Shown here: positions 1 to 7,117 of the stretch, in pieces
Layout of the letters: every line of letters begins with the position of its first letter
Position numbering within the stretch: the stretch's first letter is position 1
From: a virus
Reading direction: 5' to 3' (one strand)
IMG/VR virus record: IMGVR_UViG_3300027870_000322
Coordinates: 1 to 42,328 of that record
DNA length: 42,328 nucleotides
The notes under the pieces: model-generated
Told to the model about the DNA's origin: nothing
The model's database searches: none
What the model saw: the letters and a program-made list of their open reading frames with translations, nothing else
Translations under genes and position numbers: made by a program

Positions 1-297
1 CTAGCGCGGCTCGACCACGACAGCCCACTCCTGCACATAGGCTGGCCCCGTATCGCCCTGTGGGCGCTCCTCGCCTTTGAACAGCATCTTGTTGCCATGC
101 ATGGTTGTCAGCCGCGCCTCATAAAGTTGCGGCAGCAGACCGGTCCCGACTTGAAAGTTTGGATCGCGCACCTGGGCGACTAGGACCGGGCCTAGCCCGG
201 CAAGCGTGACTTCGCCTTCGACATGCGGAGCTTTAGCGATGTCGCGATCTGAGAGGCGGGTGCCGCGCTCGCGCAGCCGTTTGACTTTGCCATACAT
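1..297 (-). CDS. Conserved hypothetical protein, 98 aa
   Basis: I do not recognise a function. The ATG at 297 is preferred over an upstream start at 390 because the protein from there begins with a compact basic stretch (MYGKVKRLRERG) and the upstream extension looks like non-coding translation. No good Shine-Dalgarno sequence precedes the ATG. A TACACT -10-like hexamer lies 6 bases upstream, so a leaderless transcript is possible. The product is soluble, with no membrane segment, and rich in beta-forming residues in its second half. It sits at the outer edge of the prophage beyond the lysis genes, where cargo genes are common. The stop codon is at the first bases of the window. Confidence 0.6.
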   Translation of the reverse strand: MYGKVKRLRERGTRLSDRDIAKAPHVEGEVTLAGLGPVLVAQVRDPNFQVGTGLLPQLYEARLTTMHGNKMLFKGEERPQGDTGPAYVQEWAVVVEPR

Positions 298-445
298 GGG
301 CCGAGTGTAGCACTGTTGAGGAGGCCGGCTTCGCTTTAGCTCTTGGCCTTTTATGCACGACAAATGGTCGCGCACGGCAACTCGTGACACCTGCCTTCTT
401 CAGTCGTAAGCTCACCCCATCATGAGGATGCGAGGGGGTGCCCAC
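298..445. promoter_or_regulatory. Divergent gap at the left end
   Basis: This 148-base gap separates two divergently oriented genes and must hold both promoters. On the minus strand a TACACT hexamer ends 6 bases before the ATG at 297, with no convincing -35. On the plus strand an AGGGGG ribosome-binding site precedes the ATG at 446. I see no repeat or attachment-site duplication in it. Confidence 0.3.
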
Positions 446-694
446 ATGGATACAATGCTCGACGTATACCAAGTCGTCGCCGAGCGCGAGACCGGATTCT
501 GGATCACGCTGCCGGTCCCAACTGGCCAGACTGTTTCCCGTGAAGAGTGGATTTACCTGAATCAAGTCGACCCTGAACATTGCCAGATCATCGCCTTCGC
601 TCCGGATGCTGAGCTTCCGCTCCAGTCCATGGCGGATGAGGTAGTGATCGAACAGGCCCTTGCGGTGACCTGGTCGGATGAGACGTTGCACTAG
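446..694 (+). CDS. Hypothetical protein, 82 aa (possible cargo gene)
   Basis: The function is unknown. The start at 446 is chosen over the ATG at 422 because a purine-rich ribosome-binding site (gagggggt) lies about 7 bases upstream. The small acidic protein has no membrane segment. It is the only plus-strand gene in the left 30 kb, isolated beyond the lysis cassette and facing it, which is typical of an independently transcribed cargo (moron) gene or of host DNA just outside the phage. I cannot tell which. Confidence 0.55.
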   Translation: MDTMLDVYQVVAERETGFWITLPVPTGQTVSREEWIYLNQVDPEHCQIIAFAPDAELPLQSMADEVVIEQALAVTWSDETLH

Positions 695-759
695 CGTCCA
701 GCGGTATGACTCGCCCGCCTTTTCTCACAGCCAGTGCGTACGCGCGTCACAGGTCATCA

Positions 760-966
760 CTAGCTCTGGACCGCGTCGCCAGCGCCCAGAATGACCGCAC
801 ACGCGCTGCAGCGATCAGGTAGGCACGAGCGTGGGGTGCTCTGGCTCGGCTGAGAAAGGTCCCGATCGGGTTTCGGCCGGCGCCGCCGCCGGGGAATCTG
901 CACCTGGCGCCCATCATAGCTGAACAGGTACACGTCGCCGGTCGGGGTGGCGAGGTGGAAGTCCAT
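760..966 (-). CDS. Small unknown protein coupled to holin, 68 aa
   Basis: The ATG (966-964) shares one base with the TGA stop of the upstream holin gene (968-966), a TGATG arrangement suggesting translational coupling. The N-terminal third (MDFHLATPTGDVYLFSYDG) looks like a short beta-rich domain, followed by an arginine/proline-rich stretch with five consecutive arginines and a tail with three cysteines. I do not recognise the family. The position is where spanin genes often lie, but there is no signal peptide or lipobox, so I do not call it Rz/Rz1. It is the last gene of the late minus-strand operon. Confidence 0.55.
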   Translation of the reverse strand: MDFHLATPTGDVYLFSYDGRQVQIPRRRRRPKPDRDLSQPSQSTPRSCLPDRCSACAVILGAGDAVQS

Positions 967-1376
967 CACGGCACCCCTTTCACCTTCTCGACGGTACGGA
1001 GGGCACCCAGGCCAAGCATACCCATCAGGATGGTGCTCATTTCGGTGAAGTCGAATTCCGGCAGCGTGATCGGGTGGCCGGCCATCGCCATGACGACGAC
1101 CGCCGCTGGACCCAAGATGAACTTGAACGCAAAGGCTGCACCGCATACCCAGCCGATGGCTGGGCGCCAGCCCGCCACGAACAGTGACTGGCTTGCCGCC
1201 TCGACCTTGTTGACCTCGATCTGGCCGGTGATCAGCTTCACCTCGGCATCCAGCTGGGCCAGCTCGCCGGCCTGGGCCATCCGCATCAATTCGAGCTTTC
1301 CCTCTGCAGCGGCCTTCGGGTCCGGGAATATCCGGTCGAGCAGGTTGCCGAGGACCGGGATCAGTAGTGGAGTCAT
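966..1376 (-). CDS. Holin of the 3TM / GTA-holin type, 136 aa
   Basis: This is a predicted inner-membrane pore former of the lysis cassette. The N-terminal half is an amphipathic helix-rich cytoplasmic segment. The conserved pattern SLFVAGWRPAIGWVCG then leads into a strongly hydrophobic region (about residues 75-105) and a further hydrophobic segment near residue 115. The SxxLFVAGWRPxIGW block is typical of the holin family of three-TM proteins found in many proteobacterial prophages and gene transfer agents. The start at 1376 is chosen because AAAGGAA lies 6 bases upstream. A second holin-like gene lies on the other side of the endolysin, so one of the two may act as antiholin or pinholin. 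Confidence 0.8.
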   Translation of the reverse strand: MTPLLIPVLGNLLDRIFPDPKAAAEGKLELMRMAQAGELAQLDAEVKLITGQIEVNKVEAASQSLFVAGWRPAIGWVCGAAFAFKFILGPAAVVVMAMAGHPITLPEFDFTEMSTILMGMLGLGALRTVEKVKGVP

Positions 1377-1386
1377 GATGTTCCTT

Positions 1387-1929
1387 TCAGAAGATGACAC
1401 GGCTGGCCGCGTCGAAGAAGGCCAGCCGGTCAGGCAAGCCGTTGGTGCCGCCGTTAATTCGCTTGGTAACCTTCACCTGGTCCCCGAGGTCGGCCAGCTC
1501 GTTCAAGCCATGCGCCTTCCAGAACCAGCCAGCCGAGCGGGCCGCCTCGCGCGGTAGCTCAAGCAGTTCGGGATGCTCGATACAATCGATGTCGAGGGCG
1601 AGCATGCAGGCGGTGTAGTTGGCGCGGCCAGTGATCTGGATGAGGCCCCTGCCCTTGAATCGCACACCGTCTCCCGGCTGCGAATTGCCCAGATCCTTGC
1701 GGCCCTCGTAACGCACGCCCGATGCGATCTCTTGCGTATAACGCAGCTGCCCAGATTCATGCGCGATCTGTGCGAGGAAGGACCGCTTACGCGGTGCGCT
1801 GTCGATATCGAATTCGCGCATCGCATCATTGATCGGGTCGAGGAAGCGAACGCAGCGCGTGCCAGCCGCGGGCATGATCATCGCCAAGGCAGCGAGCGAG
1901 ATTGCCTGGAAGCCTACGGCGGCGCTCAC
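1387..1929 (-). CDS. GH19 (chitinase-class) endolysin, 180 aa
   Basis: This peptidoglycan-degrading lysozyme releases progeny phage. The fold signature is clear: LAQIAHESGQL around residues 52-62 with the putative general acid Glu58, a second Glu67 in the following helix, YEGR near 74-77, and the GRGLIQITGRANY block (93-105) typical of GH19 phage endolysins. The start is a GTG at 1929 whose bases overlap the preceding TGA as GTGA, giving a 180-residue protein of normal family length; earlier in-frame sequence is a shadow of the upstream holin. The N-terminus is mildly hydrophobic (ISLAALAMIM), but this is the usual N-terminal helix of the family rather than a clear SAR signal. Export therefore likely relies on the holin. 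Confidence 0.92.
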   Translation of the reverse strand: MSAAVGFQAISLAALAMIMPAAGTRCVRFLDPINDAMREFDIDSAPRKRSFLAQIAHESGQLRYTQEIASGVRYEGRKDLGNSQPGDGVRFKGRGLIQITGRANYTACMLALDIDCIEHPELLELPREAARSAGWFWKAHGLNELADLGDQVKVTKRINGGTNGLPDRLAFFDAASRVIF

Positions 1930-2159
1930 GGCTTCAACCCCATGGCTGCCAAGCGTGCGATCGCTTCGCGCTCCGCCAGGTCGGCCTGCCGCTGCTCGCG
2001 CGCATCTTTGCGCCACATGTAGATAGCGTTCGCTGCGAAGGTCAGCAGCGCCGTCACAATGCCTGCGATGACGCCCCACTGAGTAAGGGAAAGAGATGCG
2101 CCGACGGCCACGATGCTCCCAGCGTAGCTCGTCAGTTCTGGACCGGAAATTTTGCTCAT
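1926..2159 (-). CDS. Class II-type phage holin (HP1-like family), 77 aa
   Basis: This small membrane protein is first in the lysis cassette. It has an N-terminal hydrophilic lead (MSKISGPELTSYAG), two hydrophobic stretches (about residues 17-30 and 33-51, around LTQWGVIAGIVTALLTFAAN), then a strongly charged tail (YMWRKDAREQRQAD). This layout matches the HP1/P2-type holin family. The ATG at 2159 is favoured over one at 2186 by AAGG about 8 bases upstream and by the family N-terminus. Its stop overlaps the GTG of the endolysin. A 25-bp dyad repeat lies 42 bases upstream, suggesting this is where a late lysis transcript or ribosome-loading segment begins. Confidence 0.85.
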   Translation of the reverse strand: MSKISGPELTSYAGSIVAVGASLSLTQWGVIAGIVTALLTFAANAIYMWRKDAREQRQADLAEREAIARLAAMGLKP

Positions 2160-2201
2160 TGGAGACCTTGGAAAATAAGGCCCCAAGTTAACAATTGCCG
2201 C

Positions 2202-2226
2202 GTCTCAATTCTAGGAAAAATGAGAC
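2202..2226 (-). repeat. 25-bp dyad element, copy A (upstream of lysis genes)
   Basis: The outer arms GTCTCA and TGAGAC are perfect inverted repeats around an asymmetric core. It differs from copy B (18356) at two of 25 positions. It lies in the 81-base gap between the papain-like protein gene and the first holin, 42 bases before the holin ATG. Read on the minus strand the core contains TAGAAT, close to a -10 hexamer, but I see no -35. It may be an operator for the Mor-like activator or an RNA hairpin. Confidence 0.75.
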
Positions 2227-2240
2227 AACAATTACGGTGG

Positions 2241-2780
2241 CTAACAGCTGGGGCTAATCGCCAACAGCGCCGTCTCGCAGATGCGCTCGAGCGCATCGAA
2301 CATGTCGCGCCCTGCGGCCTTGAAGAAGCCGGCGGCCAGCTCGTAGCAGAACCACTTCGACGGGTCTGCCCAGTTTTCGCCAGGCGCCAGGCCGAGACCG
2401 AGCGCACCACCAAAGTCGTAGTTGTTATGGATCATGAGCAGTACTGCGCACGCCAACGGCCGCAGCGGTACTGGCACCCAGCCCGGCGCCGTCGGCACGT
2501 AAGTGCACAGCTGACTTTCGAGGAAGGCAATGCCAGCGACCAGGTCGGGCACGTAATGCACTCGCTCGCGCACGATCGTCTGTCCTTTCAGAATGTCAGC
2601 ACACGGCCCCTTGCGCACGCCTGTCAGCATGTTCGCCTCATAGCAGGTGTCGCCGATGGCGATGATCACGTGCGACGAGAGAGCGAGCGCGATGCGGCTG
2701 CGCGGCTTCATCCAACGAATAAGCCACGACACCGGGTTCCGGCGCCGACGCGTGAACAGCAGGGTTACTTGGTCTTGCAT
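2241..2780 (-). CDS. Permuted papain-like (YiiX/LRAT-type) protein, 179 aa
   Basis: The likely role is a cysteine peptidase or amidase-like protein of the tail tip or of host entry. A His in a beta strand (SSHVIIAIGD, His37) is followed by a conserved acidic residue (CYEAN, Glu48). Much later, WFCYELAAGF carries Cys145 at the start of a helix. The His-before-Cys order is that of the circularly permuted NlpC/P60 group (YiiX, LRAT). The ATG at 2780 overlaps the upstream tail gene's stop as TGATG. It sits between tail fibre genes and the lysis cassette, where phages often carry cell-wall hydrolases. Family-level assignment rests on this residue pattern only, so activity is inferred. Confidence 0.6.
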   Translation of the reverse strand: MQDQVTLLFTRRRRNPVSWLIRWMKPRSRIALALSSHVIIAIGDTCYEANMLTGVRKGPCADILKGQTIVRERVHYVPDLVAGIAFLESQLCTYVPTAPGWVPVPLRPLACAVLLMIHNNYDFGGALGLGLAPGENWADPSKWFCYELAAGFFKAAGRDMFDALERICETALLAISPSC

Positions 2781-4744
2781 CAGATCTCCTCGATATCGAT
2801 GGTGGTGGAGTAGACAGCCGAGAACTGGTAGGCGACGTCGGAATCTTTCGTGCGTCGCCCGTAGAGCATGTGGTCGCGCTCAAGCGCGAGGTCTGCATGG
2901 TCAGGAAACACGGACAGCAAAACCGGATAGGCGCGGCTATTGCGCACTAGGTCCAGGAACTTGGCGCGGTCGGCCGGCGACATCTTGCGCAGGTCGACCG
3001 GCACCTTGCGGCTGATCGTGCCTGGGTCGGCCAGCTGGTCGCCAGCGGCGCTGCGCGAAATCTCGGTTCGATCGATTACCGAGACCGACGTTCCCGAGGC
3101 GTTGTACTGCGGCGACCATACCGGCCCAGCCACCATGCACGCGGCCTCGATGTAGCCCTGGAGGTTGTCCGGGTCGGCGATATCGAGCGTCAGTGCGGTA
3201 GCGTCCAGCTGCTGCGGCAGCCAGTGACGCGCGCAGGCGCCCCCGCCGTACGCATACGCGCTCGCGGCCTGGGCCGGGGTGAAACCCTCCAATTCGACGG
3301 CCGGCGCCGGGCAGGCGAGCACCCAGCCGCTGTCGTAGTCGTAGCTCTGCCACGCGTCCATATAGCCGGCCGGCCGTACGCCCTGCACCGTACCTACGGA
3401 TGGGTAATAGCTCCCCATCTTCGGACCGGAACATAACATTGCGCCCCAAGCGTAAAATCCAGTCACGCCATCCCCCGCCGTAGAGCTTTCAGAGCCGCCA
3501 TAGAGTGGTGCCCAGTTCGTAACAGGTATGAGGGTGTAGGCGTAGGGTTTGCAAACATAGATTCCGCTAACACCATCCCCTGTGTAATTCGGCGCAGCGT
3601 TGTTACTGACGTTGGTTCCACGAATCTGCCAAGATGTGGCCCCATCCCTGTCGGGCGTGAACTGACAGACCAACTTCCAAAAACCATTACCCATATCCTC
3701 TGTCGAGAATACACATTCGGTTCCGCCGCTCTGAGATGTAATGACGCCTGTTGCTAGGTTAATAATAGCCCAGCGAGTGGCGGCAAGACCTGAATTGGCT
3801 GTCAGCAGCATTACACCGTAGCGAGTCGAGCCGGTCCCAAGAGCTTTCATAGTCTGCTCTAGGACGACAGTGCGCCCGGTTTGACAGGAGATGGGGCAGG
3901 TCGTGTAATGCCCGCTGTTCCCAGTAAGTTCGACAAGCTTATCGACACCCCAGTTTGGGTAAGGTGATACCACATCGGTCACCCGGTCGGTCGTGGCGCC
4001 CGTATTCACCCAGCCGCTTTTGCTGATCTCGTTGTGCTGCGACGCAAACAGACGAAAGCGCGGAACCGTAGCGCCCGTCTTGGTGCTCCAGTTTTCGATG
4101 AATAGTCGATACCAGCCACCACCGGCAGGCGTGACCTTAAATTTGCAGTCTTGCCCTGTGCCATTGCTCATGCGCGACATCCGGCCGTCCTCGAAGTTCA
4201 CCTCCACGGTCGATCCGCTGCCGTCCTTCGCGGTGAGGTTGAAGCACGCGCGCATGAGCGTGTCGCGCTTGAAGAAGACGGCGCCGGAATACGTCGTGTC
4301 GTCGGCCAGACCGGTGATTGAGTAGTCCAGGTAGTGCGAAGTCGCGGTCGTAGTCGGGACGACCTGGTCCGCGGTGTTCGTGCCATTCGGAGCAGCTGTC
4401 ACGTTCGCATTCACGGTTGTTACCGCAGCGCGCGCCCATGCGCCGGTTGAAATATGCATCTCCTCGCTACGGATCACGAGGTTTGTTACCGGCTGCTCGG
4501 TCGACACCCGCACGCGCATCTTCGCCGTCGGCGACCAGTTGCAGAACGGCAGCGCGACGCAGCCAATGCGCGCCGGCGCCGCCCAGGCAGCTTTGTACGT
4601 GCCGCTGGTGGAGGTGAACCGGTGCAGCGACGATTTCACGGCGGCCGCCAGGCTGGCCACAGCGAGGTTTCCGGCCGTGCTCGAGGCGGTGAACGATGCG
4701 GCCTGGCGCAGAGCATTCTTGGTGACGATTCTCAGGTTGGGCAT
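2780..4744 (-). CDS. Large tail fibre/spike-like protein with jelly-roll modules, 654 aa
   Basis: This is a predicted virion surface protein at the distal tail. It is beta-rich, and residues of about 90-235 and 270-450 look like two carbohydrate-binding-type jelly-roll modules. Both carry the pattern GxGWYRL / GNGFWKLV within T/N/G-rich strands, as seen in phage head-spike and tail-fibre binding domains. The C-terminal 150 residues differ (LRKMSPADRAKFLDLVRNSRAYPVLLSVFPD) and look like a globular tip or attachment domain. It is the last large gene of the tail module, a usual place for the receptor-binding protein. The stretch around 3500-4000 is locally more AT-rich than its neighbours, consistent with modular exchange. 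Confidence 0.65.
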   Translation of the reverse strand: MPNLRIVTKNALRQAASFTASSTAGNLAVASLAAAVKSSLHRFTSTSGTYKAAWAAPARIGCVALPFCNWSPTAKMRVRVSTEQPVTNLVIRSEEMHISTGAWARAAVTTVNANVTAAPNGTNTADQVVPTTTATSHYLDYSITGLADDTTYSGAVFFKRDTLMRACFNLTAKDGSGSTVEVNFEDGRMSRMSNGTGQDCKFKVTPAGGGWYRLFIENWSTKTGATVPRFRLFASQHNEISKSGWVNTGATTDRVTDVVSPYPNWGVDKLVELTGNSGHYTTCPISCQTGRTVVLEQTMKALGTGSTRYGVMLLTANSGLAATRWAIINLATGVITSQSGGTECVFSTEDMGNGFWKLVCQFTPDRDGATSWQIRGTNVSNNAAPNYTGDGVSGIYVCKPYAYTLIPVTNWAPLYGGSESSTAGDGVTGFYAWGAMLCSGPKMGSYYPSVGTVQGVRPAGYMDAWQSYDYDSGWVLACPAPAVELEGFTPAQAASAYAYGGGACARHWLPQQLDATALTLDIADPDNLQGYIEAACMVAGPVWSPQYNASGTSVSVIDRTEISRSAAGDQLADPGTISRKVPVDLRKMSPADRAKFLDLVRNSRAYPVLLSVFPDHADLALERDHMLYGRRTKDSDVAYQFSAVYSTTIDIEEI

Positions 4745-4745
4745 G

Positions 4746-5384
4746 CTATTCCGTGGTGGTGGTGTTCATCTGCAGGGCCAACGCCTGCATGTCGGCTTCC
4801 ATGTCGGCTACGATCGCTGCAACCTCTGCGGCCGTGGCGGAGTGGCGGACGTCCTCTTTGTTCGCGAGACGGAGCTCGCGGATGTCGTCGAGCAGCGCAT
4901 ACCAGCGGTCGGCGGTGGCCAGGATGTCGTCGGCGGCCTGGCGCGCTGTCCAGCCGGCGCGCCACTTCGCCATCGCCCAGCTGGCCACGCCCCGCGGCAC
5001 GTAGGCGTCGTCTCCTTCGGGATAGCCGGCAGCGCGGTACTCGCGCGCGTGCTGCTCAGCGCGCACGTACTCCGGCGTCTGCGTCATCTTGCTGATGACA
5101 GCCAGGCGCAGCGCTTCGCCGGCGGCGTCGATGGAACCAATCGCCTCGGTGCGGTACTCCTCGAGCAGCTTTGTGTCGGACCAGGCAATCTGCTCGTTGA
5201 CCAGGTGCGCCACCTCGGAGTCGCGGCGGCCGGCGCGGCTGAACTCGCCGTCGAAGCGCAGCAGGCGGACACCGGGCTCGTTCTCTGCTCGCGGAAGGAT
5301 CGGGCCATCATCGGCATCGTCTTCCATGCTGATCCCCAGGATGAGATTCTCATCACCCTGCAACATTAAAAATGGCTTCTTCAT
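4746..5384 (-). CDS. Tail-fibre-associated helical protein, 212 aa
   Basis: I do not recognise a precise family. The ATG at 5384 overlaps the upstream fibre gene's TGA as ATGA, so it is preferred over the more distal start at 5411. Residues 1-55 are beta-like and acidic, and residues 60-212 are predicted mostly helical with many Ala, Glu and Arg (ASWAMAKWRAGWTARQAADD). Its place between two fibre genes suggests a fibre-assembly chaperone or a collar between fibre parts. It has no membrane segment or signal peptide. The functional assignment is inference from context. Confidence 0.5.
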   Translation of the reverse strand: MKKPFLMLQGDENLILGISMEDDADDGPILPRAENEPGVRLLRFDGEFSRAGRRDSEVAHLVNEQIAWSDTKLLEEYRTEAIGSIDAAGEALRLAVISKMTQTPEYVRAEQHAREYRAAGYPEGDDAYVPRGVASWAMAKWRAGWTARQAADDILATADRWYALLDDIRELRLANKEDVRHSATAAEVAAIVADMEADMQALALQMNTTTTE

Positions 5385-7117
5385 TGGATTTGTCCCGATC
5401 CGTGCTGCCAATAGATCTGGCAGCCTGCGCGCGCAACGGCACCGTTGTCGTCGATCACTTCCAGCGACACCCAGACCACGTTGACGAGGTTGCTCCCGCG
5501 CCCCCTGATGGCTATAGACCCTCCCTGCGGATCGCCCGACATCACGACTTCGCCTGACGGCCCCACCTCTGCATTCATCGACCAGCGGTACTTAAATGGT
5601 CCAGTCCCATCAGTCAGCGTCGGCGACAAAGTTGCGTACGTGACAAGCGTGGATGTGTTTGCTTGGCTGCGTCGGTCAATCGACGGCAGAGTGGCCCGGA
5701 ACGGTGAGACCTCTTTCGCTTTCTGAATGATGAGTTGGTTGCCATCCCACTCCAGCATGCCGCTGGAAGGATCGCCGACTACCAGTTTCGGCACGCCGTT
5801 GTGCATGCCCATCCAGAGGCCTTTGCCGACCTTGTAGTCCGTCATGCCTTGGCGGATATGGCCGTCGGGGCCAATCTGCAACTTACCCAGGAAGGCAACG
5901 ATTGCAGCCAGCTCAGTGACCGATATCTTCTGTGCAGTGATTGCGCCATCTTTGATCAGCACACTATCCATGACGCGCGTGATGGAAAACCCGCCGATTT
6001 CGGCCGCGCCGCTCTGTACACGCCGGCGGATACGCAGGTTGGAATTCACCAGCCTCGGGTCATTCGGGATAGTTACCGTATGTGAAATTACCCTAGCGCC
6101 TCGCGAGTTGCTGGCATATTGGATGGGTCCGCCATCGGGCCAGGTATATCCGGACGAAGGCACGCCGTTCTGGTAGAACTGCACGAGTGGCCAGTGCCAG
6201 TCAATTGTGAGTTCGCCGTACCAATTGTCAGTGAAGCCGACCCGATACTCAATCAGGTAGGTTGCGCCCGGTACGATTGGGATCGCACCGGTCCATGTGT
6301 CGTGAAACACGTAACCGTTTGCATTGAGGTACAGGGATGCATTTTGTTTCCAATCCGTTACCAGCTGTTGGTCCGTCCAGTCCGCGACCGCTAGCGGGTA
6401 TCCGGCTAAACCCCACCACAACAAGTCCTTGAAACGTGGATCAGGGATAAGGTTATTGGCATCGCCCATGACTGCCAGGCTTCGAGCAGTTACAGCGCCT
6501 ACGGCAAGTTTCTCAGCCGTGATTGCCCCTGCAGACAACGCTGCCGTGAGGATCGATTCGGTTGCGATCAGACGGCCGTTGACGACCACGCCATTCTCGA
6601 CCCAGGCCGAGCCAGTCCAACGCTTCTCCATAACGTAGGTGCCGCTGCTGATTGTCACGACGTCGCCAACCACCTTAGTGGTTGGTACCGTGATGTTCGC
6701 CAGGGCGTCAGTCCAGGCTGTGCCCGAGCCGTAGTAGTGGCCGGGGCCGCGTGCACCTGGTGTGCCGGTACCGGACGCGCCGTCGCGCAGCACCGGGATG
6801 ATCAGCGCGCGCTGGAACTCGTCGCCGTTGCTCTCCACCGTAGCGGTGACGATGGCGGTTTGGCCGTCATAGGTGACGTCGACGCTGCGGCCAACGGCGT
6901 TCGACAGCGTGCCGCCGACGGCAGTGAAGCTGACCGCATCGTCCAGGCCGACAAGGTCCGCTGTGACGGTCACCTTGGCCAGGTCGACTTGGCCGGCTGC
7001 ATTCAGGTGGAAGCCTGGCGCGCTGGCTGTCAGGTTAATCCAGGCGTTCTTCGGATTGACGATCCGTACCGTCGCGGCCTGCAAGATGGCGTCGCGGTCG
7101 TTCAGCACTGCGCTCAT
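5381..7117 (-). CDS. Tail tip / central fibre protein (J C-terminus-like), 578 aa
   Basis: The true start is the ATG at 7117, overlapping the upstream stop as ATGA; the reading frame is open further upstream but that part is a shadow of the previous gene. The N-terminal 180 residues are Ig-like and beta-rich. They are followed by a short GASGTGTPGARGPG collagen-like stretch and a repeated ITAEKLAVGAVTARSLAV heptad-like region. After a jelly-roll-like module comes IKDGAITAQKISVTELAAIVAFLGKL, a helical motif like that near the C-terminus of lambda gpJ-type central fibres. A C-terminal Ig-like domain ends the protein. It probably forms the fibre protruding from the tail tip and may contact the host. 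Confidence 0.65.
   Translation of the reverse strand: MSAVLNDRDAILQAATVRIVNPKNAWINLTASAPGFHLNAAGQVDLAKVTVTADLVGLDDAVSFTAVGGTLSNAVGRSVDVTYDGQTAIVTATVESNGDEFQRALIIPVLRDGASGTGTPGARGPGHYYGSGTAWTDALANITVPTTKVVGDVVTISSGTYVMEKRWTGSAWVENGVVVNGRLIATESILTAALSAGAITAEKLAVGAVTARSLAVMGDANNLIPDPRFKDLLWWGLAGYPLAVADWTDQQLVTDWKQNASLYLNANGYVFHDTWTGAIPIVPGATYLIEYRVGFTDNWYGELTIDWHWPLVQFYQNGVPSSGYTWPDGGPIQYASNSRGARVISHTVTIPNDPRLVNSNLRIRRRVQSGAAEIGGFSITRVMDSVLIKDGAITAQKISVTELAAIVAFLGKLQIGPDGHIRQGMTDYKVGKGLWMGMHNGVPKLVVGDPSSGMLEWDGNQLIIQKAKEVSPFRATLPSIDRRSQANTSTLVTYATLSPTLTDGTGPFKYRWSMNAEVGPSGEVVMSGDPQGGSIAIRGRGSNLVNVVWVSLEVIDDNGAVARAGCQIYWQHGSGQIQ

Noticed and set aside
1-760. attL matching the integrase-mutS gap
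   Set aside because: No direct repeat longer than about nine bases was found, and the nine-base match is in the wrong orientation.
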